Shown piece by piece: positions 25,910 through 34,634 of a DNA stretch of 43,207 nt. Under the pieces are notes generated by a model. The model made no database searches. It was not told where the DNA came from and saw only the letters and a program-made list of their open reading frames with translations. The stretch is taken from assembly GCA_017520105.1 (NCBI GenBank), contig JAFWRL010000174.1, positions 1-43,207 on the forward strand. The letters are read 5' to 3'. The translations under genes and the position numbers were made by a program. How positions within the stretch are numbered: position 1 is the stretch's first letter; each line of letters starts with the position of its first letter. This stretch comes from Fibrobacter sp. Lineage in GTDB: Bacteria > Fibrobacterota > Fibrobacteria > Fibrobacterales > Fibrobacteraceae.

Positions 25910-27198
25910 TGTATCGTAGTGGGAAAAACCACCCGGCTGTAAGTTGCAGTTTTTGCGGAAAGCCGGCGGAACAAGTCGAAAAAATGATTACCGGTGCAGG
26001 GGCGTATATTTGCAGCGATTGCATACGCATGTGCAGCCGTATCCTGGAAGAAGACTTGGCCCGTACGAAACAGGAAAAGGAAGCGAAGGAAATTTCCACA
26101 AAGCCGCTTCCGCTCCCGACCGAAATCAAGGCACACTTGGACGATTTTGTCATTGGGCAGGACCGTGCGAAGATGGCGCTCTCTGTGGCGGTTTACAACC
26201 ATTACAAGCGACTTCGCTACAAGCAGACGCACAAGTCCAAGGACGATGTCGATGTCGAAAAGTCGAACTTGCTCTTGGTTGGCCCGACTGGTTCTGGAAA
26301 GACCTTGTTGGCACAGACGATGGCCCGTTTTCTGGACGTGCCGTTCACGATTGCCGATGCGACGGTGCTTACCGAAGCAGGCTACGTGGGCGAAGATGTG
26401 GATAGCATCATCGTGCGTTTGTTGCAGGCCGCTGATTATGACGTGGCCAAAGCTGAACGCGGCATTATCTTTATCGACGAAATCGACAAGATTGCACGTA
26501 AGACCGCGAACCCTTCCATCACACGCGACGTGAGCGGTGAAGGCGTGCAGCAGGGTCTCTTGAAGCTCCTGGAAGGTACGGTTGCATCCGTTCCGCCCAA
26601 AGGTGGCCGCAAGCATCCGGAACAGCCGCTCGTGCAGGTGAACACGAAGAACATCCTCTTCATTTGCGGTGGCGCTTTCGAAACCTTGGACAAGATTATC
26701 TCCCAGCGTGTGAACCAGGGCGGCATGGGCTTTGGTGCCGAAATCCATACGGCGAGCGAAAACAGCCTGAGCGAACTCTTCAAGCAGCTCGAACCGGAAG
26801 ACTTGATTAAGTTCGGCCTCATTCCAGAAATTGTCGGCCGTTTGCCGATTGCCGTTGCGCTCGAGGAACTCGACGAAACCGCACTCATGAACATCTTGAC
26901 GCAGCCGAAGAACGCTCTCGTGAAGCAGTACAAGAGCTTGTTCGCTATGGACAACATTAAACTTGAGTTCGAAGACGAAGCCCTCAAGGAAATCGTCCGC
27001 GAGACGATGACCCGCAAGACGGGTGCGCGCGGCCTCAGGTCCGTGATGGAACGCGTTTTGCAACAGTCAATGTTCAAGATGCCGGGCTCCGGCGAAAAGA
27101 AGTTGACCCTCACGACCGAGATGGTCAAGGCAAGTCTTTATTCAAAACCTTCTTCGGGTGGCGGCACTGCGAAGAAATCTAAGACTAACGTCGCCTAG
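25909..27198 (+). CDS. clpX: ATP-dependent Clp protease ATPase subunit ClpX
   Basis: AAA+ unfoldase that feeds ClpP. An N-terminal zinc-binding domain with Cys13, Cys16, Cys35 and Cys38 is followed by the AAA+ core: Walker A GPTGSGKT from residue 125, Walker B IIFIDEID, and the downstream arginine-containing sensor region ([18 protein letters not shown] [20 protein letters not shown]). Length is 429 residues. The ATG overlaps the clpP stop by one base. The C-terminal tail is Ser/Lys rich. Nothing unusual for the family. Confidence 0.97.
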   Translation: MYRSGKNHPAVSCSFCGKPAEQVEKMITGAGAYICSDCIRMCSRILEEDLARTKQEKEAKEISTKPLPLPTEIKAHLDDFVIGQDRAKMALSVAVYNHYKRLRYKQTHKSKDDVDVEKSNLLLVGPTGSGKTLLAQTMARFLDVPFTIADATVLTEAGYVGEDVDSIIVRLLQAADYDVAKAERGIIFIDEIDKIARKTANPSITRDVSGEGVQQGLLKLLEGTVASVPPKGGRKHPEQPLVQVNTKNILFICGGAFETLDKIISQRVNQGGMGFGAEIHTASENSLSELFKQLEPEDLIKFGLIPEIVGRLPIAVALEELDETALMNILTQPKNALVKQYKSLFAMDNIKLEFEDEALKEIVRETMTRKTGARGLRSVMERVLQQSMFKMPGSGEKKLTLTTEMVKASLYSKPSSGGGTAKKSKTNVA

Positions 27199-27210
27199 AC
27201 AACTACATTA

Positions 27211-27228
27211 CCTCGCGTTTTTGCGAGG
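27211..27228 (+). terminator. Short hairpin between clpX and lon
   Basis: CCTCGC (27211-27216), a short T-rich loop and GCGAGG (27223-27228) form a 6-bp stem, followed by TTTACTAATTTT, which is only partly a T run. It could partially terminate the tig-clpP-clpX transcript. The lon start at 27246 lies just after it, with no clear ribosome binding site. Confidence 0.5.
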
Positions 27229-27245
27229 TTTACTAATTTTATAGT

Positions 27246-29759
27246 ATGGCTTTTGATTTTAACAAAACGTATCCGTTGCTCCCGTTGAGGGATGCTGTTG
27301 TATTTCCGCTGACGACGAGGCGCATCTTGGTGGGCCGCGAAATGTCTCTGCGTGCCCTTGAATTTGCCGAGAACCATAATAACGAAATTATCTTGGTTGC
27401 ACAGAAGAATGTGGAGCAGGAGTCGCTCGACAATCCGATGCTCGACCTCTACACGGTGGGCGTCATTGCCCGCGTGGCGAATGTGACGCCGTTCCCGAAC
27501 GGCTGTGTAAAGGTCGTCTTGGAAGGCGATTCCGTGGTGGATCTCCGTTCGATTATTTTGCGTGATGGTTTTTTGCAGGTGACGGTCTCTCCGAGAGAAC
27601 GTTTCATCAAGGCCGAAGATAAATGTGGCAAGTTTGAAGATGTGCTGAATATGTTCCGCGATTATGCGATGCACAGGAATATTGCAGAAGGCATGGTCGA
27701 GGCGCTCTTTACGATGGATAGCCATATCAACGCCTTTTACGGGATGATTCCGTTCTTGCCGGTTTCTCTTTCCGAGAAGCAGGCGCTTTTGGAAGTGGAT
27801 TCGATAGATGCGCTTGCGGAACGTTTGATTAGCTTGATGCAGGTGGCGCAGGATAACGAGAACGTGCTTATCCGTGTGCAGCAGAACGTACGCCAGAAGA
27901 TGGCGCAACAGCAGAAAGAATGGTTTATTTCTGAACAAATCCGCCAGTTGCAAGATGAACTGGATGGCGAAAACGGAGGTTCTTCGGAACCCGATCAGCT
28001 GCTCAAAAAAATCAAGGCGAAAAAGTTCAGCAAGGCAATCGAAGAAAAGCTCGAAGAAGAAATCGTGCGTATGCGCATGATGCAGCCCACGTCCCCGGAA
28101 TATGCTGTAAGCCGTAATTACGTAGATTGGTTCCTCTCCATCCCTTATGGTGTTTATACTGATACCGTTCTCAACATGAAGAAGGTGAAGGCGGAACTCG
28201 ATTCCAAGCATTTCGGTTTGGACAAAGTCAAGGAACGCATCATGGAATACGTGGCCGTGCTGAAACTTACCGGTACGGAACGCCGTGCTCCGATTCTCTG
28301 TCTCGTTGGCCCTCCAGGTGTCGGCAAGACGACTCTCGTGGAATCGATTGCGGCTGCCATGCAGCGAAACTTTGTTCGTATTACGCTTGGTGGCGTGCGT
28401 GACGAGGCGGAAATCCGCGGTCACCGCCGCACGTATATTGGTGCGATGCCTGGACGATTCATTCATGCGTTGCGTCGTGCAAAGTGCATGAATCCTGTGA
28501 TCTTGCTCGATGAAATCGACAAGATGGCAAGCGACTTCAGAGGCGACCCCGCAAGTGCCATGCTCGAAGTTCTGGACCCGGAACAGAACCATGACTTTAC
28601 GGACCACTTTATGGAAGTGGGACTTGATCTTAGTCGCGTACTGTTTATCGCAACGGCCAACAGCGAAGGGGATATTCCGGAAGCGCTCCGCGACCGCTTG
28701 GAAATTGTCCGCCTGCCGGGCTACTATCCGCATGAAAAGTTGCAGATTGCAAGCAAGTATTTGCTCCCGCGTATTTGCGAACGCACCGGTGTGAAACTAG
28801 ACGAACAGGTGAGCTTCAGCGACGAAATGATTAATGTCGTGATGCGCGGTTGGACCCGCGAAGCGGGCGTGCGTGAACTTGAACGTACTCTCGAAAATGC
28901 AGTACGCCATCGTGCAAAAGAAATCGTGATGGGCAAGAAAATAAAAGCCGAAATTACGGAAAAGGTCTTGCACGATTATCTCGGCGCCCCGAGATTCTTG
29001 GACAACCAGTTACCGGAACCGGGCCGTCCGGGCGTTGTGACTGGCCTTGCGTGGACAAGCGTCGGTGGCGAAATTCTGCCTATCGAATGCATGCTCTTGA
29101 GTGGCAAGGGTCAGCTGATTTTGACGGGAAAGCTTGGCGACGTGATGAAGGAATCGGCACAGATTGCCGTTTCGCTTGTTCGTGAACGCTTGCAGCGCTT
29201 TGGCATTGATCCTGCAATTGTGCGTAAGACGGACATCCATATTCACGTGCCGGAAGGTGCCGTGCCGAAGGATGGCCCCTCTGCAGGAATCGCGCTTACG
29301 CTCTGTTTGCTCAGTGCGTTTACAAAGCAGCCGATTGCACCGGACATCGCATTTACGGGCGAAGTGAGCCTCACGGGCGCCTGCCTCCCGATTGGTGGCC
29401 TCAACGAAAAGGCGCTTGCGGCACTCGCTGCTGGTGTTAAAACGCTCCGCTTGCCCGAAGGCAACAAGAAGGATGTGGCGGAACTCCCGGAACCGGCAAA
29501 GAAGGGCCTCAAGATTTTCACGCACAAGCACATCGACGAAATCGTGAAGATTTTGTTCAAGGATGTGAAGGTGGCGAAGTCTGCGGATCAGACTAAAGAC
29601 GAGAATGTCGCGAAGGTTGGTGAGCCTGCCGAACCGCCCGAAGCAAAGAAAAAAGCCGACGCAAAAGTTGCAGATGTGGATAAGACTGCTACGAAATCTG
29701 CAAAAGCCGTCAAGCCCGCTGTAAAGAAGCCCTCGAAAAAGTCCTCGAAGAAAGCGTAG
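27246..29759 (+). CDS. lon: ATP-dependent protease Lon with Lys/Ala-rich tail
   Basis: AAA+ serine protease for damaged and regulatory proteins. Domains in order: N-terminal substrate-binding domain (from YPLLPLRDAVVFPLTTRRIL), AAA+ module with Walker A GPPGVGKT at residue 355 and Walker B VILLDEIDK, and the protease domain with Ser679 in PKDGPSAG and Lys722 in NEKALAAL. The numbering coincides with E. coli Lon. The protein has 837 residues; after about residue 772 comes a ~65-residue tail made mostly of Lys, Ala, Glu and Ser, ending KKPSKKSSKKA. Such a basic tail is not part of the standard Lon fold. Confidence 0.96.
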   Translation: MAFDFNKTYPLLPLRDAVVFPLTTRRILVGREMSLRALEFAENHNNEIILVAQKNVEQESLDNPMLDLYTVGVIARVANVTPFPNGCVKVVLEGDSVVDLRSIILRDGFLQVTVSPRERFIKAEDKCGKFEDVLNMFRDYAMHRNIAEGMVEALFTMDSHINAFYGMIPFLPVSLSEKQALLEVDSIDALAERLISLMQVAQDNENVLIRVQQNVRQKMAQQQKEWFISEQIRQLQDELDGENGGSSEPDQLLKKIKAKKFSKAIEEKLEEEIVRMRMMQPTSPEYAVSRNYVDWFLSIPYGVYTDTVLNMKKVKAELDSKHFGLDKVKERIMEYVAVLKLTGTERRAPILCLVGPPGVGKTTLVESIAAAMQRNFVRITLGGVRDEAEIRGHRRTYIGAMPGRFIHALRRAKCMNPVILLDEIDKMASDFRGDPASAMLEVLDPEQNHDFTDHFMEVGLDLSRVLFIATANSEGDIPEALRDRLEIVRLPGYYPHEKLQIASKYLLPRICERTGVKLDEQVSFSDEMINVVMRGWTREAGVRELERTLENAVRHRAKEIVMGKKIKAEITEKVLHDYLGAPRFLDNQLPEPGRPGVVTGLAWTSVGGEILPIECMLLSGKGQLILTGKLGDVMKESAQIAVSLVRERLQRFGIDPAIVRKTDIHIHVPEGAVPKDGPSAGIALTLCLLSAFTKQPIAPDIAFTGEVSLTGACLPIGGLNEKALAALAAGVKTLRLPEGNKKDVAELPEPAKKGLKIFTHKHIDEIVKILFKDVKVAKSADQTKDENVAKVGEPAEPPEAKKKADAKVADVDKTATKSAKAVKPAVKKPSKKSSKKA

Positions 29760-29760
29760 C

Positions 29761-29788
29761 TGTCACCCCGTGCACCGTCACGGGGTCA
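29761..29788. repeat. Palindromic repeat acting as bidirectional terminator candidate
   Basis: TGTCACCCCGTG, a short loop and CACGGGGTCAG form a strong GC stem immediately after the lon stop and before the convergent gene ending at 29801. It belongs to the TGTCA[CT]CCCG palindrome family of this window, and TTTTAT follows on the plus strand. Confidence 0.78.
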
Positions 29789-29800
29789 GTTTTATATGAA

Positions 29801-30412
29801 CTATTTGCGAATAAATTTAAATCCAAGCCAAATGGAATAACCTTTTTCGTCTCTTATATGACTATCTAAGCCTACTGTAGCGAGAATGTCGGTGCCTATG
29901 GCGATACCTGAATAGAACCGTTCTGATGTTTGCCACAAATAGCCCGTTTCAAATCTAAAGTTGCCACCAGCAAGACCGATGCTGCCGCCACCGCCGATTT
30001 CGATATTCATTGATGTCGTTAAATAAAAGTTTTGAATGGTTTCAGATGATTTGAAAAATGGATAAACGGTTACTCCTGGGCCCATTCCGAAGAAAGCAGA
30101 ACCAGGACGCTTGCCAGACACGGAATGGCTGCGTTCTTTCTTGTTCCAGCCGTTGACATCCCCTTTTGTTATTTCAAGTTCGATATTCCCGTAAATGGCG
30201 ACAACACCCTTGATTAAACCGCCGAAACGCGTTGAAACAAAGCCGCCTACGCCATTGTAGCCGAGATAATCTTTGTGTGACCAATAATCTTGTGAGTTGT
30301 TGATATGGGTGGCTTCAAGATGTCTAAGACACGGGGCAAGTGATAGGTCAAAATAAAAACCGGCCGAAGCGAACGAGGCAAAAAACAGTAGGAACAAAAA
30401 AATCTTTCGCAT
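29801..30412 (-). CDS. Predicted outer-membrane beta-barrel-type protein
   Basis: A 203-residue exported protein of unknown function. Signal peptide MRKIFLFLLFFASFASA, then alternating hydrophobic and aromatic residues with Gly-rich turns (GVGGFVSTRFGGLIKGVVAI, MNIEIGGGGSIGLAGGNFRF). The C-terminus GYSIWLGFKFIRK resembles a final beta strand. This pattern suggests a small outer-membrane barrel, but I recognise no named family. It converges on lon and is expressed from the AT-rich region upstream that carries the 30448 palindrome. Confidence 0.65.
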   Translation of the reverse strand: MRKIFLFLLFFASFASAGFYFDLSLAPCLRHLEATHINNSQDYWSHKDYLGYNGVGGFVSTRFGGLIKGVVAIYGNIELEITKGDVNGWNKKERSHSVSGKRPGSAFFGMGPGVTVYPFFKSSETIQNFYLTTSMNIEIGGGGSIGLAGGNFRFETGYLWQTSERFYSGIAIGTDILATVGLDSHIRDEKGYSIWLGFKFIRK

Positions 30413-30447
30413 GGTTTATAATATAATCAAATTAGGTGAGATGGAGT

Positions 30448-30490
30448 AATAATTATACCATTTGGTATTATGCTACTTGGTATAATTATT
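30448..30490. promoter_or_regulatory. Perfect 13-bp inverted repeat between divergent genes
   Basis: AATAATTATACCA (30448-30460) is exactly inverted as TGGTATAATTATT (30478-30490). The 17-base spacer starts TTTGGTATTAT, giving another short palindrome ATACCA-TT-TGGTAT (30455-30468). TTGGTAT thus occurs at 30462 and 30477, 15 bases apart. It lies in the 207-base gap between divergent genes starting at 30412 and 30620. It could be a repressor operator, or a transcript hairpin; the arms are too AT-rich to be a strong terminator. Confidence 0.5.
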
Positions 30491-30582
30491 TTATAGCTTC
30501 TTGCCGATTTATTATCTTTTAGCTGAAAATTGAATTCAATTTCAAAGCGGTGCAGGCACGACCTTACGCCTGACTGCTAAAC

Positions 30583-30614
30583 ACTGTCTACTTCCAACTT
30601 CCTACTGTCTACTA
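30583..30614. repeat. CTACTTCC/TGTCTACT short repeat tract
   Basis: ACTGTCTACTTCCAACTT followed by CCTACTGTCTACTAA, directly before the ATG at 30620. The same motif (CTTCCTACTTCCTAC then CGTCTACTAAA) occurs at about 38443-38473 inside a coding gene, so this is a dispersed repeat type and not a local accident. Confidence 0.55.
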
Positions 30615-30619
30615 ATATT

Positions 30620-31411
30620 ATGGAATTTACTCTTGATGAAATGCGCGAGCACCTTGCAGCTCTCGAAGCAAGGATTTCTGAGGCTTGCAAGATTGCGGGC
30701 CGCAGTCGTGAATCGGTTAAGCTTGTGTGGGTGAGCAAGTTCCACCCGGCAGAAGCTGTGGAAAATGCGATTGCTTTGGGTGCGACAGACTTTGGCGAGA
30801 ACCGCGTGCAGGAGGCCGAACTCAAGTTCTCTGCGCCGCGCACGGCAAAGGACGGGAGTCGCGTGCGTTGCCACGTGATTGGTCCTGTGCAAAGTAATAA
30901 GCTCAAGAAGGCGGCGCTTGTGGCCGACTGCATCCATTCTATCGCGAGCATCGAAGCGGTGGAAAAACTCGAAAAAGTCTGCGCAGCGGCTGCAAATGGC
31001 CAGGGCAAAGTTCTTGATATTTTATTCCAGGTGAATGCTGGCGAAGAAGAGACGAAGAGCGGGCTGGATGTTCACGAAGCCGAAGCGTTCCTCGAAGATT
31101 TGGAAAAACGCGCGGGTGCGGCTGTCGATGGCAAGTGCGAAAACTTTCCGCATTTGCGTTTCCGCGGTCTCATGACGATTGGCAAGAATACGGGCGTTGC
31201 CGAAGATTCCCGCGAATGCTTTGCGTTCTTGCGCGGGTTGCGCGACAAGTTTTTGGCACGTGGCGGAGCGTTCGCGAAGTTCGACCAGCTTTCGATGGGC
31301 ATGACCGGCGATTTGGAAGTCGCCATCGAAGAAGGTTCCACGATGATTCGCGTGGGAACGGCTTTGTTTGGCGAACGCGATTATAGTAAACCGGTGAACG
31401 ACCCGGTGTAA
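30620..31411 (+). CDS. YggS-family pyridoxal-phosphate homeostasis protein
   Basis: Single-domain TIM-barrel protein that binds pyridoxal 5'-phosphate and keeps cellular levels in balance; no enzyme activity is known for the family. The PLP lysine is in LVWVSKFHP (about residue 40), followed by DFGENRVQEA, HVIGPVQSNKLKKA and, near the end, SMGMTGDLEVAIEEGSTMIR and VGTALFG, all family signatures. The protein has 263 residues, slightly longer than usual owing to a short insertion (KRAGAAVDGKCENFPHLRF). A repeat tract replaces a normal ribosome binding site just upstream. Confidence 0.93.
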   Translation: MEFTLDEMREHLAALEARISEACKIAGRSRESVKLVWVSKFHPAEAVENAIALGATDFGENRVQEAELKFSAPRTAKDGSRVRCHVIGPVQSNKLKKAALVADCIHSIASIEAVEKLEKVCAAAANGQGKVLDILFQVNAGEEETKSGLDVHEAEAFLEDLEKRAGAAVDGKCENFPHLRFRGLMTIGKNTGVAEDSRECFAFLRGLRDKFLARGGAFAKFDQLSMGMTGDLEVAIEEGSTMIRVGTALFGERDYSKPVNDPV

Positions 31412-31412
31412 T

Positions 31413-31709
31413 TTACTTTTTGCACTCTTCTAATTTTTGTTTGTTTTCTTCAATTTTATTCTCTACATCATCAAAAGTCCATTCAGGGCTATTAGAAGTA
31501 CTAGTTTTGAGTGCTTCAATGCATTTTTCATCATTATTGCAAACACTTGCAAATCTATTTAAAAATGAATTTCTTAATTCAGTTAAATCATTTAATGTTG
31601 TTTCATATTCGTCACATAAATCATTTGACGAACTATCATTTGGCGAACTTGTATCGTCAGAACATGAAATACAAAATACTGTAATGAGAATTAAGGAAAG
31701 TTTTTTCAT
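31413..31709 (-). CDS. Small predicted lipoprotein
   Basis: A 98-residue lipoprotein. The ATG at 31709 gives MKKLSLILITVFCISC, with the last Cys as lipidation site; a TTG two codons earlier is a less likely start. A Ser/Asn/Asp-rich linker (SDDTSSPNDSSSND) is followed by a helical region with several Cys residues (LCDEYETTLNDLTELRNSFL, VCNNDEKCIEAL). No known domain. It converges on the YggS gene with one base between the stops and no visible terminator. Confidence 0.65.
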   Translation of the reverse strand: MKKLSLILITVFCISCSDDTSSPNDSSSNDLCDEYETTLNDLTELRNSFLNRFASVCNNDEKCIEALKTSTSNSPEWTFDDVENKIEENKQKLEECKK

Positions 31710-31736
31710 GGCCAATATATATTAAAATTCAGTTTT

Positions 31737-32234
31737 TTAGAAATTGAATGCAAGGGCGATGCCGCCTTGTTCGGTCGGAACAATTCCCATGCTGAATGAG
31801 TCGTTGCTTGTGATGGTTCCAATTTTTTGGTTGTAGAGTTCTACCGCTCCATCTTTCTTGGAATTGCCGATATACTCCATGACAAACGCGGCGACAATGA
31901 TGGCTCCGCCTAATCCCAAATACCTCTTGTAAGCATTTGGGTCTTCCGCGGCAGGATTTTGGCTTTGGACGATGTTGTAGCCAATAATGAATCCGCCAAC
32001 GCCAGCAATGCCCCATGATGTGTATCTCAAAACATTACCGGTGTTCCATTTGCTGATTGCTTCTGGAACTTTAGCAAGTTCTTGTTCGAAAGCATCGCAA
32101 TCGACTTCTTGACCGTCGATGGTGTAGTCGGTTGTAAAGAAGCCTCTGTCCATATTAAGCTTGTGTGCTTGATCTTGTGCAAAGGACAGAGTGGTGGCGA
32201 AGAGGACGATTAAAACTATAAGAAATTTTTTCAT
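31737..32234 (-). CDS. Small exported or membrane protein, unknown
   Basis: A 165-residue protein with signal peptide MKKFLIVLIVLFATTLSFA. Two later Gly-rich hydrophobic stretches (SWGIAGVGGFIIGYNIV and GLGGAIIVAAFVMEYIG) could span a membrane, and the C-terminus ends in a beta-like GIALAFNF. Such short proteins with paired hydrophobic segments are common in envelope gene sets, but I recognise no named family. It is 27 bases upstream, on the same strand, of the small lipoprotein at 31413-31709 and may share its transcript. Confidence 0.62.
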   Translation of the reverse strand: MKKFLIVLIVLFATTLSFAQDQAHKLNMDRGFFTTDYTIDGQEVDCDAFEQELAKVPEAISKWNTGNVLRYTSWGIAGVGGFIIGYNIVQSQNPAAEDPNAYKRYLGLGGAIIVAAFVMEYIGNSKKDGAVELYNQKIGTITSNDSFSMGIVPTEQGGIALAFNF

Positions 32235-32345
32235 GGGTAATACCTTGTTAAGGGAAATCTACTTTAATTGGAAAATTAGAATAAATAAAAAAATAGATTT
32301 GCTTTTGTTTGAAATAATTAATCTGTTTTGTCTGTTTTTTGGGGG

Positions 32346-33212
32346 TTACACCTCAATTTCCATGCCGGTGTGCATTTGTTCGACTTTATCGCCGAGTACG
32401 TCGTGCAAAATCTCGTAGGCACGTTGGCCGGTGCAATGGCCTGTATAGATTTTTTGCACGTTCAAATCGCGGAGGCGTTCGGCAAATGCTTTCACGCGGT
32501 CGTCGGGTGTACGGAATAGGTGAAATCCGCCGAGGATGGCGTAAATTTGCTTGCCGGGGAAAGTCGCTTCGATTTCCTTGATGATGTTGTCGGCACCGCC
32601 GTGGCTGCAACTGTTCATGATGAACAATCCTTTGGGAGTGTCGAAAACGAGACTTTGTTCGTGGTCGAAACTGTCGGGGCGGTATTTGCCGTTTTCCTTG
32701 ACGCTCATGTGGGCACGTTTGCCGATTTCGTCGAGGTTCGGAGTCTTGTGACCGACGAGAGTTACTCCCGGAAAAATTTCGCAGTCGCCGTTGACAAATA
32801 CGATGCGGTCTGCGTTCTTTTTGAGCGTTCCTTTGCGGATGCCGATGTATTCTTGGTACGTGAAAAACTTTAAGAATTGGTGCGTGTGGTAGCAGTTTTC
32901 GCGAGCCGCATCTCGCAAGTAGAATTTTGCGTGGTCGTTCTTGTCGAAAAATTCCTGCATGCCGTCAGCGTGGTCGTAATGCGCATGGCTCAATACGCCT
33001 GCGTCAATTGCGGAGAGGTCAATTCCCATGAGTGTGGCGTTTTTTGCGAATTGCGCTGAAGCTCCCGTGTCGAGCAAAATGCGCTTGCCGTTGAATTCCG
33101 TATAGACGCAAAGTCCCCATTCGCCTTTTAATTGCTTTGATGAAGCGTTGTCAGTGCTGCGAATGTCGCGAACGTAGCCGCTGATGTTGTCGATGAGAAT
33201 TTTGATTTTCAT
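32346..33212 (-). CDS. MBL-fold metallo-hydrolase, MJ0301-like
   Basis: Metallo-beta-lactamase-fold protein of 288 residues. The metal-binding motif is H76-A-H78-Y-D80-H81 in LSHAHYDHADG, preceded by LLDTG. Later metal ligand candidates lie in NSCSHGGADN and YTGHCTG. The arrangement resembles the archaeal MJ0301 group, linked to a dihydropterin phosphate synthase function, and COG1237-type hydrolases. The true substrate cannot be read from sequence. It stands alone on the minus strand between a small envelope gene and repeats. Confidence 0.85.
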   Translation of the reverse strand: MKIKILIDNISGYVRDIRSTDNASSKQLKGEWGLCVYTEFNGKRILLDTGASAQFAKNATLMGIDLSAIDAGVLSHAHYDHADGMQEFFDKNDHAKFYLRDAARENCYHTHQFLKFFTYQEYIGIRKGTLKKNADRIVFVNGDCEIFPGVTLVGHKTPNLDEIGKRAHMSVKENGKYRPDSFDHEQSLVFDTPKGLFIMNSCSHGGADNIIKEIEATFPGKQIYAILGGFHLFRTPDDRVKAFAERLRDLNVQKIYTGHCTGQRAYEILHDVLGDKVEQMHTGMEIEV

Positions 33213-33240
33213 TTTTCTTTTTTTTTGGGGGGGGAGGGGG

Positions 33241-33321
33241 ATTCCCGGTCAAGCCGGGAATGACAAGGACGCGGGAATGACGAAGTGTGACTGTCATGCC
33301 CGCCACTGAGCGGGCATCACC
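33241..33321. repeat. Two palindromic repeats after rsmA
   Basis: ATTCCCGGTCAAGCCGGGAAT at 33241-33261 followed by GACA, and TGTCATGCCCGCCACTGAG with CGGGCATCACC at 33292-33321. Between them is a degenerate piece (GCGGGAATGACGAAGTG). They fill the gap between rsmA and the MBL gene, together with a G-rich run at 33226-33240. Confidence 0.75.
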
Positions 33322-33332
33322 TTACACAGTTC

Positions 33333-34136
33333 CTATTGCCATTGCGGTTCATTTGATGTGTCTTTAAATGCTTTGTAGAAATTCAAAAACTGCTCGGGGC
33401 TGAGTTCTTCGGCGCGGATGGTGGTTGGCCAGTCCAAAAGTTCGATGGTCGCCTGGATTTTCTTCTTGTCGTAATTACGTCCGAAGGAATTGGCGAGAGT
33501 CTTTCGCTTTTGCGTAAACGCGGTACGGACAAAGTCAAAGAATCCATCGGGCGCCTGTAACGCATCTTCGCGGGGCGTGAGGAGCATCGTGGCGCTATCG
33601 ACATTCGGCTTTGGCGTAAAATGCTCCGGTCCGATTTTGCGTAAAATTTGCGTGTTCGCGAATGCCGATACGAGTACGGATAAACTTCCGTAATTGCTGC
33701 TGCAAGGGGCGGCGCAAATGCGTTCGGCGACTTCGAGCTGCACCATTCCCATAAAGCCCTTGGTCAAGTGTAATCGCGGCATTAACCCCGCGATAATCGC
33801 TGTACTTACGTTGTACGGTAAGTTGCCGGTGACCCACGGCTTTTCGTGAGCGTCCAAAAACGCCTGTAGGTCAAACTTCAAAAAGTCAATGTTTACAATG
33901 TGAAAATTTTCGCGTCCCTTGAACTTTTCTTTCAAGACTTCGACGCATTGTTCGTCGATTTCGACGGCGGTAAGTTCTAGCCCGCGATTGAGCAAGTGTT
34001 CCGTGAGGGCGCCGTGACCGGGGCCGATTTCGAGAACGAATTCGTGGGCTTCCGCGGGCAAGTCGCCTGCGATGGCGGTGGCGGTTTCGACATCCAAAAA
34101 GTTCTGTCCAAATTTGCGGCGGCGTGCTCTATCCAT
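33333..34136 (-). CDS. rsmA: 16S rRNA adenine dimethyltransferase
   Basis: Also called KsgA; dimethylates two adjacent adenines in helix 45 of 16S rRNA during small-subunit maturation. Start at 34136 (MDRARRRKFGQNFLD) matches the family; a GTG ten codons upstream is also in frame. Visible motifs are GQNFL, the SAM-binding LEIGPGHGALTEHLL, the acidic VEIDEQ and the catalytic NLPYNVST. The C-terminal helical domain has the ...AFTQKRKTLANSFG pattern. Length is 267 residues, normal. It runs opposite to the TPR gene downstream. Confidence 0.95.
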   Translation of the reverse strand: MDRARRRKFGQNFLDVETATAIAGDLPAEAHEFVLEIGPGHGALTEHLLNRGLELTAVEIDEQCVEVLKEKFKGRENFHIVNIDFLKFDLQAFLDAHEKPWVTGNLPYNVSTAIIAGLMPRLHLTKGFMGMVQLEVAERICAAPCSSNYGSLSVLVSAFANTQILRKIGPEHFTPKPNVDSATMLLTPREDALQAPDGFFDFVRTAFTQKRKTLANSFGRNYDKKKIQATIELLDWPTTIRAEELSPEQFLNFYKAFKDTSNEPQWQ

Positions 34137-34195
34137 GACGGGGAATATAGAAAATGGCGAGGGCACGCACGTGCTGCTCCGCGTTTGCGGTCTTC

Positions 34196-34408
34196 CTAGC
34201 AGCTGGCCGCGGAGATGCAGGCGGCGACGAAATCCGCCGATTCGCCTTGCTGGTAATAAGCATAGAGATTCGAATCATCGACGACATCATCGAGATTTAT
34301 CCCGCTTGTCGAAGTGAGTTCGTCTTTAATCCGTTCCTTGAAGGTCTGGAAACCGGGGTGGAACAGGTAATAGAGTGCGGCTTTTGACGTCTTGTGGAGC
34401 AACTTCAT
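34196..34408 (-). CDS. Small hypothetical protein with strong ribosome binding site
   Basis: A 70-residue protein (MKLLHKTSKAALYYLFHPGF then a charged middle, ending CISAASC). GGAGG sits five bases before the ATG, better than for many genes nearby, which argues that it is translated. No signal peptide, and no family recognised. It precedes rsmA on the same strand by about 60 bases. Upstream, 34409-34634 is AT-rich with an inverted pair AGATGTT (34513) and AACATCT (34531), perhaps promoter or operator. Confidence 0.55.
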   Translation of the reverse strand: MKLLHKTSKAALYYLFHPGFQTFKERIKDELTSTSGINLDDVVDDSNLYAYYQQGESADFVAACISAASC

Positions 34409-34634
34409 GGTATCCTCCAGTTCAAAGGCTATCTGGCAAGTTGTTCGGTTTGTTTTGTAAGTGGCCTTGTGACAACCACTTAGTTTAACAAACGTTCCTT
34501 TTAATGTTGATAAGATGTTTATTTCTTATTAACATCTATTGTATTTATACATTTTTTTACAAAAATAGGCAAGTTTTGCCATATTCCAAAATGGAATGTG
34601 GTGCGCTACATCAAAAGTTTCTAAATTGGAATCA

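Noticed and set aside
31420..31725. 101-codon plus-strand frame
   Set aside because: It is the complement of the small lipoprotein gene, which has a signal peptide and lipobox; this frame has neither.
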